Numbered from the stretch's first letter, positions 7,380-13,378 are shown. The stretch is DNA of 64,000 nucleotides from 9FT-COMBO-48-23 sp964400675 (GCA_964400675.1 CAYNVO010000002.1:186001-250000), one strand, 5' to 3'. The notes: a model not told the origin generated them from the letters alone. A program made the numbers and translations.

Positions 7380-8366
7380 ATGAAAATCCTGGGAATTGAG
7401 ACTTCCTGCGATGAAACAGCGGCGGCGGTGGTCGAAGGCGGGGTTAACATTCTGTCGAACGTCGTTTCCTCTCAGGTAGATATACACAGGCGCTACGGCG
7501 GCATCGTTCCTGAGGTAGCCTCGAGACAGCATCTGGTAACCGCTTTGCCGGTGGTGGAGAGCGCCATGGCTGAGGCTAAAGCCACCTGGCAGGATATTGC
7601 TGCCGTTGCCGTAACCATCGGTCCGGGTCTGGCTGGCTCGCTGCTGGTGGGGGTGAATGTGGCTAAAGCCGTAGCCTTAGCTCGCGGCTTGCCCCTCATC
7701 GGGGTTAATCACCTTGAATGTCATATCTATGCTAACTGGCTGAGCGAGGATAAGCCTGTTTTCCCCTGTCTCTGCCTTATCGTCTCCGGGGGACATAGCG
7801 ATTTGGTGCTGATGAGGGGGCACGGTGAGTTCGAAAAGCTGGGGCGGACCAGGGATGACGCTGCTGGCGAGGCTTTCGATAAAGCAGCCAGGATTCTGGA
7901 CCTGGGTTATCCCGGAGGCCCGGCTATTGAGAAGGCTGCCAGGGACAGGGAAGCATCATTTCCTTTGCCCCGGGCATGGCTTAGGGGAAGCGATGATTTT
8001 AGCTTCAGCGGTTTGAAGACAGCTCTGCTCCATCTGGTCAGAGACAATGATTTTTCAGATTCTTCTAAGGTGGCTGAGGCGGCAGCCAGTTTTCAGCAGG
8101 CGGTAGTAGACGTTTTGGTCACCAAAACTATACAGACTGCGGAGAGATTGGGGGTGGAGCAGATACTGTTGTCCGGCGGTGTGGCTGCCAACAAAGCCCT
8201 CCGCGACTGTTTCACCTGTAATTCACCTTTGCCGGTTCTCGTACCACCTCCGAGCCTGTGCACCGATAATGCGGCTATGATTGCAGCCTGTGGTTATTAT
8301 CACTATCGGTCGGGTAAAATCGATGGCTATGACATCGATGTTATACCCAGCCTCAGTATCGGTTAA
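7380..8366 (+). CDS. tsaD: tRNA N6-adenosine threonylcarbamoyltransferase TsaD
   Basis: TsaD transfers the threonylcarbamoyl group to A37 of ANN-decoding tRNAs with TsaB and TsaE. The 328 residues begin MKILGIETSCDETAAAVVEGG; the metal-binding His pair is in NHLECHIYANW (about 110-114), and the nucleotide-binding segments VSGGHSDLV, GEAFDKAARILDLGYPGGP and LSGGVAANKALR are all present. Length is normal. The 3' end overlaps the convergent DUF2851 gene by 14 nt. Partner genes tsaB and tsaE are not in the window. Confidence 0.97.
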   Translation: MKILGIETSCDETAAAVVEGGVNILSNVVSSQVDIHRRYGGIVPEVASRQHLVTALPVVESAMAEAKATWQDIAAVAVTIGPGLAGSLLVGVNVAKAVALARGLPLIGVNHLECHIYANWLSEDKPVFPCLCLIVSGGHSDLVLMRGHGEFEKLGRTRDDAAGEAFDKAARILDLGYPGGPAIEKAARDREASFPLPRAWLRGSDDFSFSGLKTALLHLVRDNDFSDSSKVAEAAASFQQAVVDVLVTKTIQTAERLGVEQILLSGGVAANKALRDCFTCNSPLPVLVPPPSLCTDNAAMIAACGYYHYRSGKIDGYDIDVIPSLSIG

Positions 8367-9675
8367 GGGCTACCGGACATACGGCACAATTTCTGTGACG
8401 GCAGCAGGTCTTGAAGATATGAATCAGCCCCTGTTGCTGGCAGGCAGAAAGGCGAGTCCCTGGATTGAGCATAAGTTGCTGCTTCATATACCGGGTTAGC
8501 TCATTGTCTCCTGCTCCGGGATAGCGGCTGTAAATCTCAACTGCCTTTTTCTTTAGCTTCAGGTCAGAGCTTAGCTCCCCCCAGGCGCAGACAAAGGGCA
8601 GTACGGTATTTATCACTATTACTGAGGCTTTCTCCCTGCCGAGAAGGGCCGAGCTTCTGTTCATAGCCATGCCGAAATCCAGGTGCTTCGCCCAGTAGCC
8701 CTGGCCAAAGATGGCAAAACCGCCTTCCAGCCATAGATGTTCAGTCCTGGCAGATGCTTTCCTTACCAGTTGGATTATTCCCCGAAGCAGTCCTGTTCGG
8801 TGATAGCGGGATAGAAGATAGCTGAGAGCGATGAGGCGGCGGGTGGGGAAGTTGTCTGGCCGAACTCTGAAAAAGCACCAGTCAGATTCCTTCATGGTTT
8901 CAGTTATATCCAGGGATTGCCATATTGTTTCCAGTTTATTTGTCTCTCTGTCTTCAACTGACCTGTGTCGCTGGGAGGGCAGTAGTCCGGCAGTGCCCAG
9001 AACCAGCGCCTGCCTGACGCTATCAGTTTTGGGTTGTATTTTCCCCAGAGTGCCGATGGGAAACTTATTTGCCAGCTCTTCACAGGGCTCGGCATTTCGA
9101 GCATATCCCAGAGCTCTGGCTATGCCGCGGTAAAGCACCTGTCCAGCAGCCTCTTCATTTAGAGCCATACGGAACGACCCTGTCTTGGCAGCGAATCTTG
9201 CCTCTCCTGCCTCAGTGAGCAGTTTGTTTAAACTCTCAGTATCTGGATACCTTCCGACCTCGGGGCAACAGGGCAGAGGATTACCGGACATGTTGATTTG
9301 AGTTTTTAGCTCGTCTAATTTGCTACCGAGAAAGTGGTCCAGACAAACCGTGGGCACCGTTTTACCGTTCTGGAGTAGGATAGGAACCTTGCTATCATCC
9401 CACAGTACGACGTGCAGGGCTATGTTATTGTATTTCGGGTCCCGGTGATGCCCGTGTCTTTGCCACTGGCTGGATTTGACATGTAGCTCGATATTGCCGG
9501 TTGTCGCCTTGCCGTTGATGGCGAAGACAGCATCCTGAAAATCGCAGCCGGGAGTGGTGCTGATTCTGCCCGGGTGGATTATGTGAAGCTGGTCGCCATT
9601 GTCAGTAAGCAGCTCGGTCACCAGCTTGTGTTGCCAGATATGAGAAATGAGCCTCTCCGTGACCTTTGTCTTCAT
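8353..9675 (-). CDS. DUF2851 family protein
   Basis: A protein of about 440 residues matching the DUF2851 family, whose function is unknown. Recognisable are the N-terminal ERLISHIWQHKLV, the PG-R-S-T-PGCDFQDAVF-I-G segment, GNIELHVKSSQWQRHGHHRDPKYNNIALHVV, which resembles a nuclease-like core (E-x-K preceded by D), and a C-terminal Cys cluster CCRHRNCAVCP. I start at ATG 9675 (MKTKVTERL) because family members begin there; an ATG at 9702 is also open. It follows the XRE regulator gene and a TACAC-N6-GTGTA palindrome sits just upstream of the chosen start. Confidence 0.75.
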   Translation of the reverse strand: MKTKVTERLISHIWQHKLVTELLTDNGDQLHIIHPGRISTTPGCDFQDAVFAINGKATTGNIELHVKSSQWQRHGHHRDPKYNNIALHVVLWDDSKVPILLQNGKTVPTVCLDHFLGSKLDELKTQINMSGNPLPCCPEVGRYPDTESLNKLLTEAGEARFAAKTGSFRMALNEEAAGQVLYRGIARALGYARNAEPCEELANKFPIGTLGKIQPKTDSVRQALVLGTAGLLPSQRHRSVEDRETNKLETIWQSLDITETMKESDWCFFRVRPDNFPTRRLIALSYLLSRYHRTGLLRGIIQLVRKASARTEHLWLEGGFAIFGQGYWAKHLDFGMAMNRSSALLGREKASVIVINTVLPFVCAWGELSSDLKLKKKAVEIYSRYPGAGDNELTRYMKQQLMLNPGTRLSACQQQGLIHIFKTCCRHRNCAVCPVALNRY

Positions 9676-9683
9676 TTCCTTTC

Positions 9684-9699
9684 TACACGTTTGCGTGTA
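9684..9699. promoter_or_regulatory. Candidate XRE-regulator operator upstream of DUF2851 gene
   Basis: A perfect palindrome TACAC-GTTTGC-GTGTA, immediately before the likely start of the DUF2851 gene. A second copy with the same half-sites and 6-nt spacing (TACAC-GGTATA-GTGTG) is reconstructed in the promoter of the adjacent XRE gene when the transposon is removed. Two sites in front of two neighbouring genes, one of them a DNA-binding protein, suggest autoregulation. Confidence 0.4.
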
Positions 9700-9702
9700 C
9701 AT

Positions 9703-9725
9703 AAAGTTAAAAAAATTTTAACTTT
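9703..9725. terminator. A/T-rich inverted repeat at the XRE/DUF2851 junction
   Basis: AAAGTTAAAA (9703-9712) and TTTTAACTTT (9716-9725) form a 10-bp perfect inverted repeat with a 3-nt loop, overlapping the stop of the XRE gene. It could attenuate transcription into DUF2851, or its TAAAAT (minus strand 9715-9720) may serve as a -10 box. Confidence 0.3.
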
Positions 9726-9945
9726 GTTTCGATGGCTCATATTTAAAGCCGGAACGCTCGGCAACCAGGGTGAGCAATGTTGCCGAGGTTCCCCGTGGTT
9801 TGTACATTCCCGTCTCCCATTCGCTGATCGTCTGCTGGCGGGTGCCTAATTCTTCAGCTAGCTTGGCCTGCGTTAGCTTCAGGTGATGCCGCAACGCCCG
9901 AACACGTTGATTATCCCAGTCCGTCCCCCTCCGTTTTTCAGCCAT
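9718..9945 (-). CDS. XRE-family transcriptional regulator (HTH)
   Basis: A 75-residue single-domain DNA-binding protein. Residues 15-68 form an XRE/Cro helix-turn-helix: RALRHHLKLTQAKLAEELGTRQQTISEWETG, with the recognition helix around TRQQTISEWE. There is no effector domain. It precedes the DUF2851 gene on the same strand. Its -10 (TAAAAT, plus-strand 9952-9957) is only 6 nt from the ATG, so the native mRNA would be leaderless; its -35 has been moved 2.87 kb away by the transposon inserted at 9966/9967. Confidence 0.85.
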   Translation of the reverse strand: MAEKRRGTDWDNQRVRALRHHLKLTQAKLAEELGTRQQTISEWETGMYKPRGTSATLLTLVAERSGFKYEPSKQS

Positions 9946-9960
9946 GCCTTTATTTTACAC

Positions 9961-9966
9961 GGTATA
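9961..9966 (+). repeat. Left target-site duplication GGTATA
   Basis: GGTATA abuts the outer base of the left terminal repeat; the identical hexamer abuts the right end at 12831-12836. Extending to 7 or 8 bases breaks the match, so the duplication is 6 bp. Confidence 0.8.
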
Positions 9967-9987
9967 GGGTAGTGTATCAATTTGAAT
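9967..9987 (+). repeat. Left terminal inverted repeat of the transposon
   Basis: 21 bp starting GGGTAGTGTATC and ending TTTGAAT; perfect inverse match to 12810-12830. Identity stops exactly at base 21 on the inner side. Confidence 0.88.
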
Positions 9988-10001
9988 AAATCTTCATTCC
10001 G

Positions 10002-10030
10002 TTGTGTAACGCTACATATTGGACTATAAT
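10002..10030 (+). promoter_or_regulatory. Promoter of the 10051 gene
   Basis: TTGTGT (10002-10007), 17-nt spacer, TATAAT (10025-10030), followed by AAGGGGGTG and the ATG at 10051. Confidence 0.55.
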
Positions 10031-10050
10031 CGTATATAAGGGGGTGTGTT

Positions 10051-10239
10051 ATGGCAATGTCAACTTGTATCAAATGTGGCGGTCATTCATTCGAAATGGT
10101 AGAAGCAACACCAATGAAATCAAATTTCATCGTTATGTTCATTCAATGCTCCAAGTGTGGCGGTGTCGTTGGCATTACGGATTATTACCAGATTGGCACA
10201 GAGCTTCAAATAATAAAGAAGAAGCTGGGTATTTCATAA
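10051..10239 (+). CDS. Small zinc-ribbon protein, transposon cargo
   Basis: A 62-residue protein with two CxxC knuckles (CIKCGG near residue 6 and CSKCGG near 35), i.e. one zinc ribbon, and no other domain. It has its own promoter and a strong ribosome binding site (AAGGGGGTG) 8-9 nt before ATG 10051. A second in-frame ATG follows at 10057. Function is unknown; small zinc ribbons on mobile elements are often nucleic-acid-binding, which here is only a guess. Its 3' end overlaps a convergent small gene. Confidence 0.6.
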   Translation: MAMSTCIKCGGHSFEMVEATPMKSNFIVMFIQCSKCGGVVGITDYYQIGTELQIIKKKLGIS

Positions 10240-10366
10240 CTTCAGCACCATCGGAATACTCAATTGCTTCGGCTTCCGACATAAACAAAGCTATGGGGAC
10301 AGTCATGTTATTGGGGATTACTCCCCAATAACCCCGAAACATTGCCTGAGTTATTGTCTTGTCCAT
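10175..10366 (-). CDS. Small hypothetical protein, transposon cargo
   Basis: A 63-residue frame with ATG at 10366 and a good ribosome binding site (TTTGGAGGTAATAA before ATG). The sequence, MDKTITQAMFRGYWGVIPNN and onward, has no recognisable motif; the middle part (FMSEAEAIEYSDGAEVM) is soluble and acidic. It runs convergent to and overlaps the 10051 gene by 65 nt, which argues some caution. I do not recognise it. Confidence 0.45.
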   Translation of the reverse strand: MDKTITQAMFRGYWGVIPNNMTVPIALFMSEAEAIEYSDGAEVMKYPASSLLFEALCQSGNNP

Positions 10367-10408
10367 TTATTACCTCCAAATTATTTCTCCAGATTGACCG
10401 ATTATCTA

Positions 10409-10437
10409 TTGACAATGCTTGACCGATATGGTATATT
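10409..10437 (+). promoter_or_regulatory. Promoter of the transposase gene
   Basis: TTGACA (10409-10414), 17-nt spacer, TATATT (10432-10437). The spacer TGCTTGACCGATATG is nearly the same as that of the promoter of the 12531-12764 gene at the other end of the element, so the two appear to be copies. Confidence 0.7.
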
Positions 10438-10480
10438 GAGTGTAGGATAATAAACAATATAGTCAAGTTGAGATGGGGAA

Positions 10481-11314
10481 ATGAACAAATTAAGCGATGA
10501 GCGCAAGGCCGAAGTCCTAAAAGTCCTCTGCGAGGGTAACTCAATCCGCAGTACAGCCCGAATAACTGGGACTGCCATCAATACCGTTGTTACGATACTT
10601 AAGCAAGCTGGCTTAGCATGTATGAAATATCAGGACAATGAGCTAATGAATCTATCATGTAAACGGATTCAATGCGACGAGATATGGTCATTCTGTTATG
10701 CCAAACAAAAGAATGTACCCAAAGATAAACAGGGTCGATTCGGTTATGGCGATGTTTGGACATTTGTAGCCATTGACGCTGATACAAAACTAGTCTTAAG
10801 CTGGCATGTTGGCTTACGTGAACCAGCAGATGCCTATTATTTCCTTAACAATATTAAAGAGCGTGTTTCAAATCGCATTCAACTAACAACTGATGGTCAT
10901 AGAATGTATTATGAGGCAGTAGAAAATACCTTTGGTGATGATATTGACTATGCCATGCTAATCAAATACTACCATGATTCAGGTGATGAAAGCGGGCGCT
11001 ACAGCCCGCCAAGATGCAACAAAACAAAGACCAAACTTATAAGGGGTTCTCCCGATATGAGCAAGGTGTCTACAAGCTACATTGAGCGACAAAATCTAAC
11101 AATGCGTATGAATATGCGGCGGTTTACGAGGCTGACTAATGGCTTCTCAAAGAAGATTGAGAATCATATATGCTCGTTGAGCCTCTATTTTATGCACTAC
11201 AACTACATCAAGACACATAAAACCCTTGCCACACCTTATCCAAGAACACCGGCTATGGCAGCGGGATTAAGTAACCATATTTGGAGTTTTAGAGAGATTG
11301 TGGGATTGCTTTAG
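10481..11314 (+). CDS. IS1-family-type DDE transposase
   Basis: A 277-residue transposase that should cut and join the element ends. The N-terminal 45 residues form a helix-turn-helix (LSDERKAEVLKVLCEGNSIRST and following). The catalytic domain shows CDEIWSF (first Asp, about residue 66), LTTDGHRMYYEAVE (second Asp, about 140) and STSYIERQNLTMRMNMRRFTRLTNGFSKKIENH (Glu, about 207), the arrangement seen in IS1-type transposases. It begins at ATG 10481 behind GGGG and ends with a TAG at 11312-11314. It is intact, without frameshift, so it may be active. There is no second reading frame of the InsA type, so programmed frameshifting is not needed. Confidence 0.9.
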   Translation: MNKLSDERKAEVLKVLCEGNSIRSTARITGTAINTVVTILKQAGLACMKYQDNELMNLSCKRIQCDEIWSFCYAKQKNVPKDKQGRFGYGDVWTFVAIDADTKLVLSWHVGLREPADAYYFLNNIKERVSNRIQLTTDGHRMYYEAVENTFGDDIDYAMLIKYYHDSGDESGRYSPPRCNKTKTKLIRGSPDMSKVSTSYIERQNLTMRMNMRRFTRLTNGFSKKIENHICSLSLYFMHYNYIKTHKTLATPYPRTPAMAAGLSNHIWSFREIVGLL

Positions 11315-11698
11315 TTATTCTTTAATTCTTGTTTCCCTTAGAATCCTATGCAACATTGACCTACGACCAAACCAAAGTGCGAGAGAGAACACATAAAACA
11401 AGATTGCTAATACTAGGCATATCCAAAATCCCATATTGGTTAATAACTTAGCCTGCTCAGTTAGCACATTCTCCACTACGGCATCTTGTTTCAACCCTAT
11501 GCCAAACAATAAAATTGTTGTGGCTATTGAAGCAAAGACTGAGGTCAATGTATTAAACCATGTTATGCTGTGCAATTCGTTTTCATTGAGCGGATATGTT
11601 TTCACTTCACGCACCGTACTAAGGGTTCGTGTAAATGCCCCCCCACTTTCATATGAGAATTTTGTCCCATCCTTGTCGTAATTTTCACTTGCGGGCAT
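11315..11698 (-). CDS. Two-helix membrane protein, transposon cargo
   Basis: A 127-residue protein starting at ATG 11698, which overlaps the stop of the upstream 97-residue gene (ATG and TGA share 14 nt) and has GGAGGTG 5 nt before it, so the two are translationally coupled. The N-terminal 50 residues are soluble; two hydrophobic helices follow, about 51-72 (FNTLTSVFASIATTILLFGIG) and 88-112 (FWICLVLAILFYVFSLALWFG), then a short basic tail. The topology would place both ends in the cytoplasm. No enzyme motif. It ends one base after the transposase stop on the opposite strand. Function unknown. Confidence 0.6.
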   Translation of the reverse strand: MPASENYDKDGTKFSYESGGAFTRTLSTVREVKTYPLNENELHSITWFNTLTSVFASIATTILLFGIGLKQDAVVENVLTEQAKLLTNMGFWICLVLAILFYVFSLALWFGRRSMLHRILRETRIKE

Positions 11699-11978
11699 CG
11701 GACACCTCCCCACCAGGCGGGAATAACCCCAATATCACAGCGTTGAGAAATACCGTATGGCCGCAATTCTTGCAAACCACCATAACTTGAGGGGAATCTT
11801 CGCCCCCTACAAAAATCCCCTTCTTTGAATAATTTATAGGAGCAACAATATACTCTCCGATTATCCATTCACTATCCTTCGAATATGGACAAATAACAGG
11901 TCCCTTCCATTTCTCCTTTAACCAAGATACAACCTTATCTTTTTCATCATCACTTAGTTTGCCGTGTAAATCTGGCAT
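11685..11978 (-). CDS. Small protein with a CxxC zinc knuckle, transposon cargo
   Basis: A 97-residue protein from ATG 11978, preceded by GGGGGGTGCAAC. Residues 1-25 are helical and acidic/basic (LSDDEKDKVVSWLKEKWKGP); a single CxxC pair plus a conserved-looking VCKNCGHTVFLNAVILGLF occurs at about 68-86. That Cys-Cys-FxNA-xxLGL wording recurs in small proteins of phages and mobile elements as far as I recall, without assigned function. A -10 box TAGAAT (plus-strand 12006-12011) lies upstream, divergent from the noncoding RNA promoter. Coupled to the membrane protein downstream. Confidence 0.6.
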   Translation of the reverse strand: MPDLHGKLSDDEKDKVVSWLKEKWKGPVICPYSKDSEWIIGEYIVAPINYSKKGIFVGGEDSPQVMVVCKNCGHTVFLNAVILGLFPPGGEVSDARK

Positions 11979-12047
11979 GTTGCACCCCCCAATAAGAGTG
12001 CAACTATTCTATCACAAAGAATATATCAAACACCTTGTAATAGGGTG

Positions 12048-12053
12048 TATAAT
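12048..12053 (+). promoter_or_regulatory. -10 box of the transposon noncoding RNA
   Basis: A perfect TATAAT preceded by GTG, about 8 nt before the first strong helix of the structured region. No consensus -35 at 17 nt; TTGTAA at 12035-12040 is too close. Transcription would start near 12060. Confidence 0.45.
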
Positions 12054-12059
12054 GTACTT

Positions 12060-12530
12060 AGCCCTACATCTGCCCCATAAAGGCAAATCCGTGTAGGGTA
12101 AGGGGGGTGATAGGAGTGAAAACGTTTGGCCGAAAGGCTAAGTTGTTAGCACACCTATTGACTACCCGCCGGGGCTTCATTGCAGGATGTTGGGGTTGAC
12201 ATCCCGGCTTCTACTGTGGCAGAAATAGTTTAATGGCGCACCAACATCATTGGACAAAAGCTGACACAGTAGCGATTTGTGCATACGGCTTGACTAAATT
12301 GTCAGAATATATGCACGAAGTGTACTGCGCTGGGGCTGGGCTAAAGTAGGCGATTAGCCCACAGTCTATTGGTACGGCTGTCCAATTGCTAGCTAGTGGA
12401 TAGCCAGACGATAAAGGGTGACCCTGTCAAGGTCACAACTTGTCCTTTGGTGACACATTAGCGGAAGCGGCACTTCACTTCTGAATACTTCTTTTTAGGA
12501 GGGCTACGGAGGGGAGATAGCCGCTTTTAA
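12060..12530 (+). ncRNA. Large structured noncoding RNA carried by the transposon
   Basis: About 470 nt with no credible reading frame but a dense series of base-paired elements on the plus strand: 12062-12068/12092-12098 enclosing TGCC/GGCA; 12126-12131/12136-12141 closed by a GAAA tetraloop with one G-U pair; 12168-12171/12205-12208 stacked on 12185-12190/12199-12204; 12211-12218/12265-12272 enclosing CCAA/TTGG (12241-12253); 12276-12285/12310-12319 with one U-G pair enclosing 12291-12294/12301-12304; 12337-12344/12354-12361; 12368-12372/12382-12386; 12413-12417/12444-12448 enclosing 12418-12423/12431-12436; and 12465-12471/12520-12526 followed by TTTT. The wobble pairs and GNRA loop favour this strand. 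I could not match it to tmRNA, 6S, SRP, RNase P or group II domain V. It might be a new transposon RNA, a HEARO/omega-like RNA or a degenerate ribozyme. Confidence 0.7.
12465..12530 (+). terminator. Possible 3' end of the transposon RNA
   Basis: AAGCGGC (12465-12471) pairs with GCCGCTT (12520-12526) and is followed by TT and an A/T-rich tract. The 48-nt loop is long for a simple terminator; it may be the closing helix of the RNA instead. Confidence 0.4.
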
Positions 12531-12764
12531 TTATTTCTTACCCCACCGTACCTTAGCCGCCTTGCGGGCAATCTCACTACGTTGTTCTGGGGTTAGCTTC
12601 TCAAATCGTGCCTTACCGCCCTTAAGCCCGCCTAAACGGCCTAAAGCCACAGCATAAGGGTTTTTGCCCTCAGATACTACTGGCTCAGCCGCCTTTTCTT
12701 CTGTAGCCTCTTGGACTACCCTAAAGGCAGTAACGCTAAAGTCATGGTCTCGTTTCTTTGCCAT
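12531..12764 (-). CDS. Small KGG-like basic protein, transposon cargo
   Basis: A 77-residue protein. The C-terminal half reads NPYAVALGRLGGLKGGKARFEKLTPEQRSEIARKAAKVRWGKK, a glycine- and lysine-rich pattern resembling small proteins (often called KGG or histone-like) that are common on mobile elements and in soil and sediment bacteria. It is probably nucleic-acid-binding, but this is inferred only from charge. The start at 12764 is 7 nt after its -10 box with no Shine-Dalgarno, so the mRNA should be leaderless. Its stop abuts the end of the structured RNA on the other strand. Confidence 0.75.
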   Translation of the reverse strand: MAKKRDHDFSVTAFRVVQEATEEKAAEPVVSEGKNPYAVALGRLGGLKGGKARFEKLTPEQRSEIARKAAKVRWGKK

Positions 12765-12770
12765 AATTTA

Positions 12771-12799
12771 AGAATACAATAGCGGTTAAGCATTGTCAA
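12771..12799 (-). promoter_or_regulatory. Promoter of the KGG-like gene
   Basis: On the minus strand TTGACA (plus-strand 12794-12799), 17-nt spacer, TATTCT (12771-12776). The stretch TTGACAATGCTT-ACCG-TAT-GTAT matches the transposase promoter at 10409-10437 with only single-base differences. Confidence 0.65.
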
Positions 12800-12809
12800 T
12801 AGTTCGTAG

Positions 12810-12830
12810 ATTCAAATTGATACACTACCC
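12810..12830 (-). repeat. Right terminal inverted repeat of the transposon
   Basis: 21 bp, the exact reverse complement of 9967-9987; abuts GGTATA at 12831-12836. Confidence 0.88.
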
Positions 12831-12836
12831 GGTATA
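12831..12836 (+). repeat. Right target-site duplication GGTATA
   Basis: Identical to 9961-9966. Removing the element and one copy restores TTTACACGGTATAGTGTGAG, a palindromic site. Confidence 0.8.
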
Positions 12837-12844
12837 GTGTGAGA

Positions 12845-12850
12845 AATCAA
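12845..12850 (-). promoter_or_regulatory. Stranded -35 box of the XRE gene
   Basis: TTGATT on the minus strand. In the reconstructed pre-insertion sequence it lies exactly 17 nt from TAAAAT (plus-strand 9952-9957), the -10 of the XRE gene. The transposon now separates the two boxes. Confidence 0.45.
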
Positions 12851-12919
12851 GTAGCATGGCTGAACAATCAGTGGTTGTGACTGAGAGGATTAATAAAACA
12901 GGATATAACATGTGCCCCC

Positions 12920-12948
12920 TTTACAAACAAGAATGATTATGCTAATAT
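12920..12948 (+). promoter_or_regulatory. groESL promoter
   Basis: TTTACA (12920-12925), 17-nt spacer, TAATAT (12943-12948). The expected start lies within the CIRCE element that follows, the usual arrangement for HrcA repression. Confidence 0.65.
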
Positions 12949-12950
12949 TA

Positions 12951-12977
12951 TTAGCAGTCTTAAGCAGAGAGTGCTAA
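12951..12977 (+). promoter_or_regulatory. CIRCE operator (HrcA binding site)
   Basis: TTAGCAGTC (12951-12959), 9-nt spacer, GAGTGCTAA (12969-12977): the CIRCE consensus TTAGCACTC-N9-GAGTGCTAA with a single mismatch in the left arm. It predicts heat-shock control of groESL by HrcA; hrcA itself is not in the window. Confidence 0.92.
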
Positions 12978-12997
12978 AATCTAAAAAGGAGGTAAAG

Positions 12998-13342
12998 ATG
13001 GCAACTAAGCTTGAACCTTTAGGAGACAGGGTAGTGGTAAAACCGAGCCCGAAGGAAGACGTTACCAAGAGCGGCATTGTGATACCTGACACCGCTAAGG
13101 AGAAGCCGCAGGAGGGCAAGGTCATCGCTGTCGGTCCCGGCAGGATGACTGAAGATGGCAAACGTATAGCCATGGATGTGAAGGTCGGTGATATAGTTAT
13201 TTACGCCAAATACGGCGGCACCGAGATAAAGGAAGGCGACGATGAGCTTATTATCCTGAGAGAAAGCGATATTTTAGCCAAGAAAAGTTCTAAAACCGTG
13301 GTTTCCAATGGACCAAGGATATCACATTCGAGAAGGCATTAA
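12998..13342 (+). CDS. groES: Co-chaperonin GroES
   Basis: GroES caps the GroEL folding chamber. I start at ATG 12998, directly behind AAAGGAGGTAAAG; a GTG at 12971 is open but falls inside CIRCE. The 114 residues begin MATKLEPLGDRVVVKPSPKE, contain the mobile-loop region around KSGIVIPDTAKEKPQEG and end the normal domain at LRESDILAK. About 18 residues (SSKTVVSNGPRISHSRRH) extend beyond the usual 95-residue GroES and have no family counterpart; they may come from a shifted stop codon. First gene of the groES-groEL operon. Confidence 0.95.
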   Translation: MATKLEPLGDRVVVKPSPKEDVTKSGIVIPDTAKEKPQEGKVIAVGPGRMTEDGKRIAMDVKVGDIVIYAKYGGTEIKEGDDELIILRESDILAKKSSKTVVSNGPRISHSRRH

Positions 13343-13378
13343 GAAGAGTCTATGAATATAAACAGGAGGTTTTAACAG

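Larger units (their letters stand above)
9967..12830. mobile_element. 2.86 kb transposon with 21-bp terminal inverted repeats, IS1-type transposase, small cargo genes and a structured RNA
   Basis: Both ends carry the same 21-bp sequence in inverted orientation: GGGTAGTGTATC... at 9967-9987 and its exact complement ending ...GATACACTACCC at 12810-12830. The element is flanked on both sides by GGTATA (9961-9966 and 12831-12836), a 6-bp target-site duplication. Inside are a transposase (10481-11314), a small zinc-ribbon gene, two coupled minus-strand genes (11315-11978), a noncoding RNA region (12048-12530) and a small minus-strand gene (12531-12764). Base composition is more A/T-rich than the surroundings. 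It sits between the XRE gene and groES. The perfect ends and clean duplication suggest recent insertion. Confidence 0.88.

Noticed and set aside
10380..11400. A simple insertion sequence limited to the transposase gene
   Set aside because: No inverted repeats were found immediately around the transposase; the perfect ends are at 9967 and 12830, so the element is larger.
12060..12530. tmRNA, 6S RNA or group II intron
   Set aside because: No tRNA-like ends or tag frame, wrong length and fold for 6S, and no domain V sequence or reverse transcriptase. An unrecognised RNA is the more honest call.
12856..12936. 26-codon frame starting ATGGCTGAACAATC
   Set aside because: No ribosome binding site, very short, and it runs into the groESL promoter.
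12971..12997. GTG 12971 as the groES start
   Set aside because: It lies inside the CIRCE right arm; the ATG at 12998 has AGGAGG at good distance and matches the family start.
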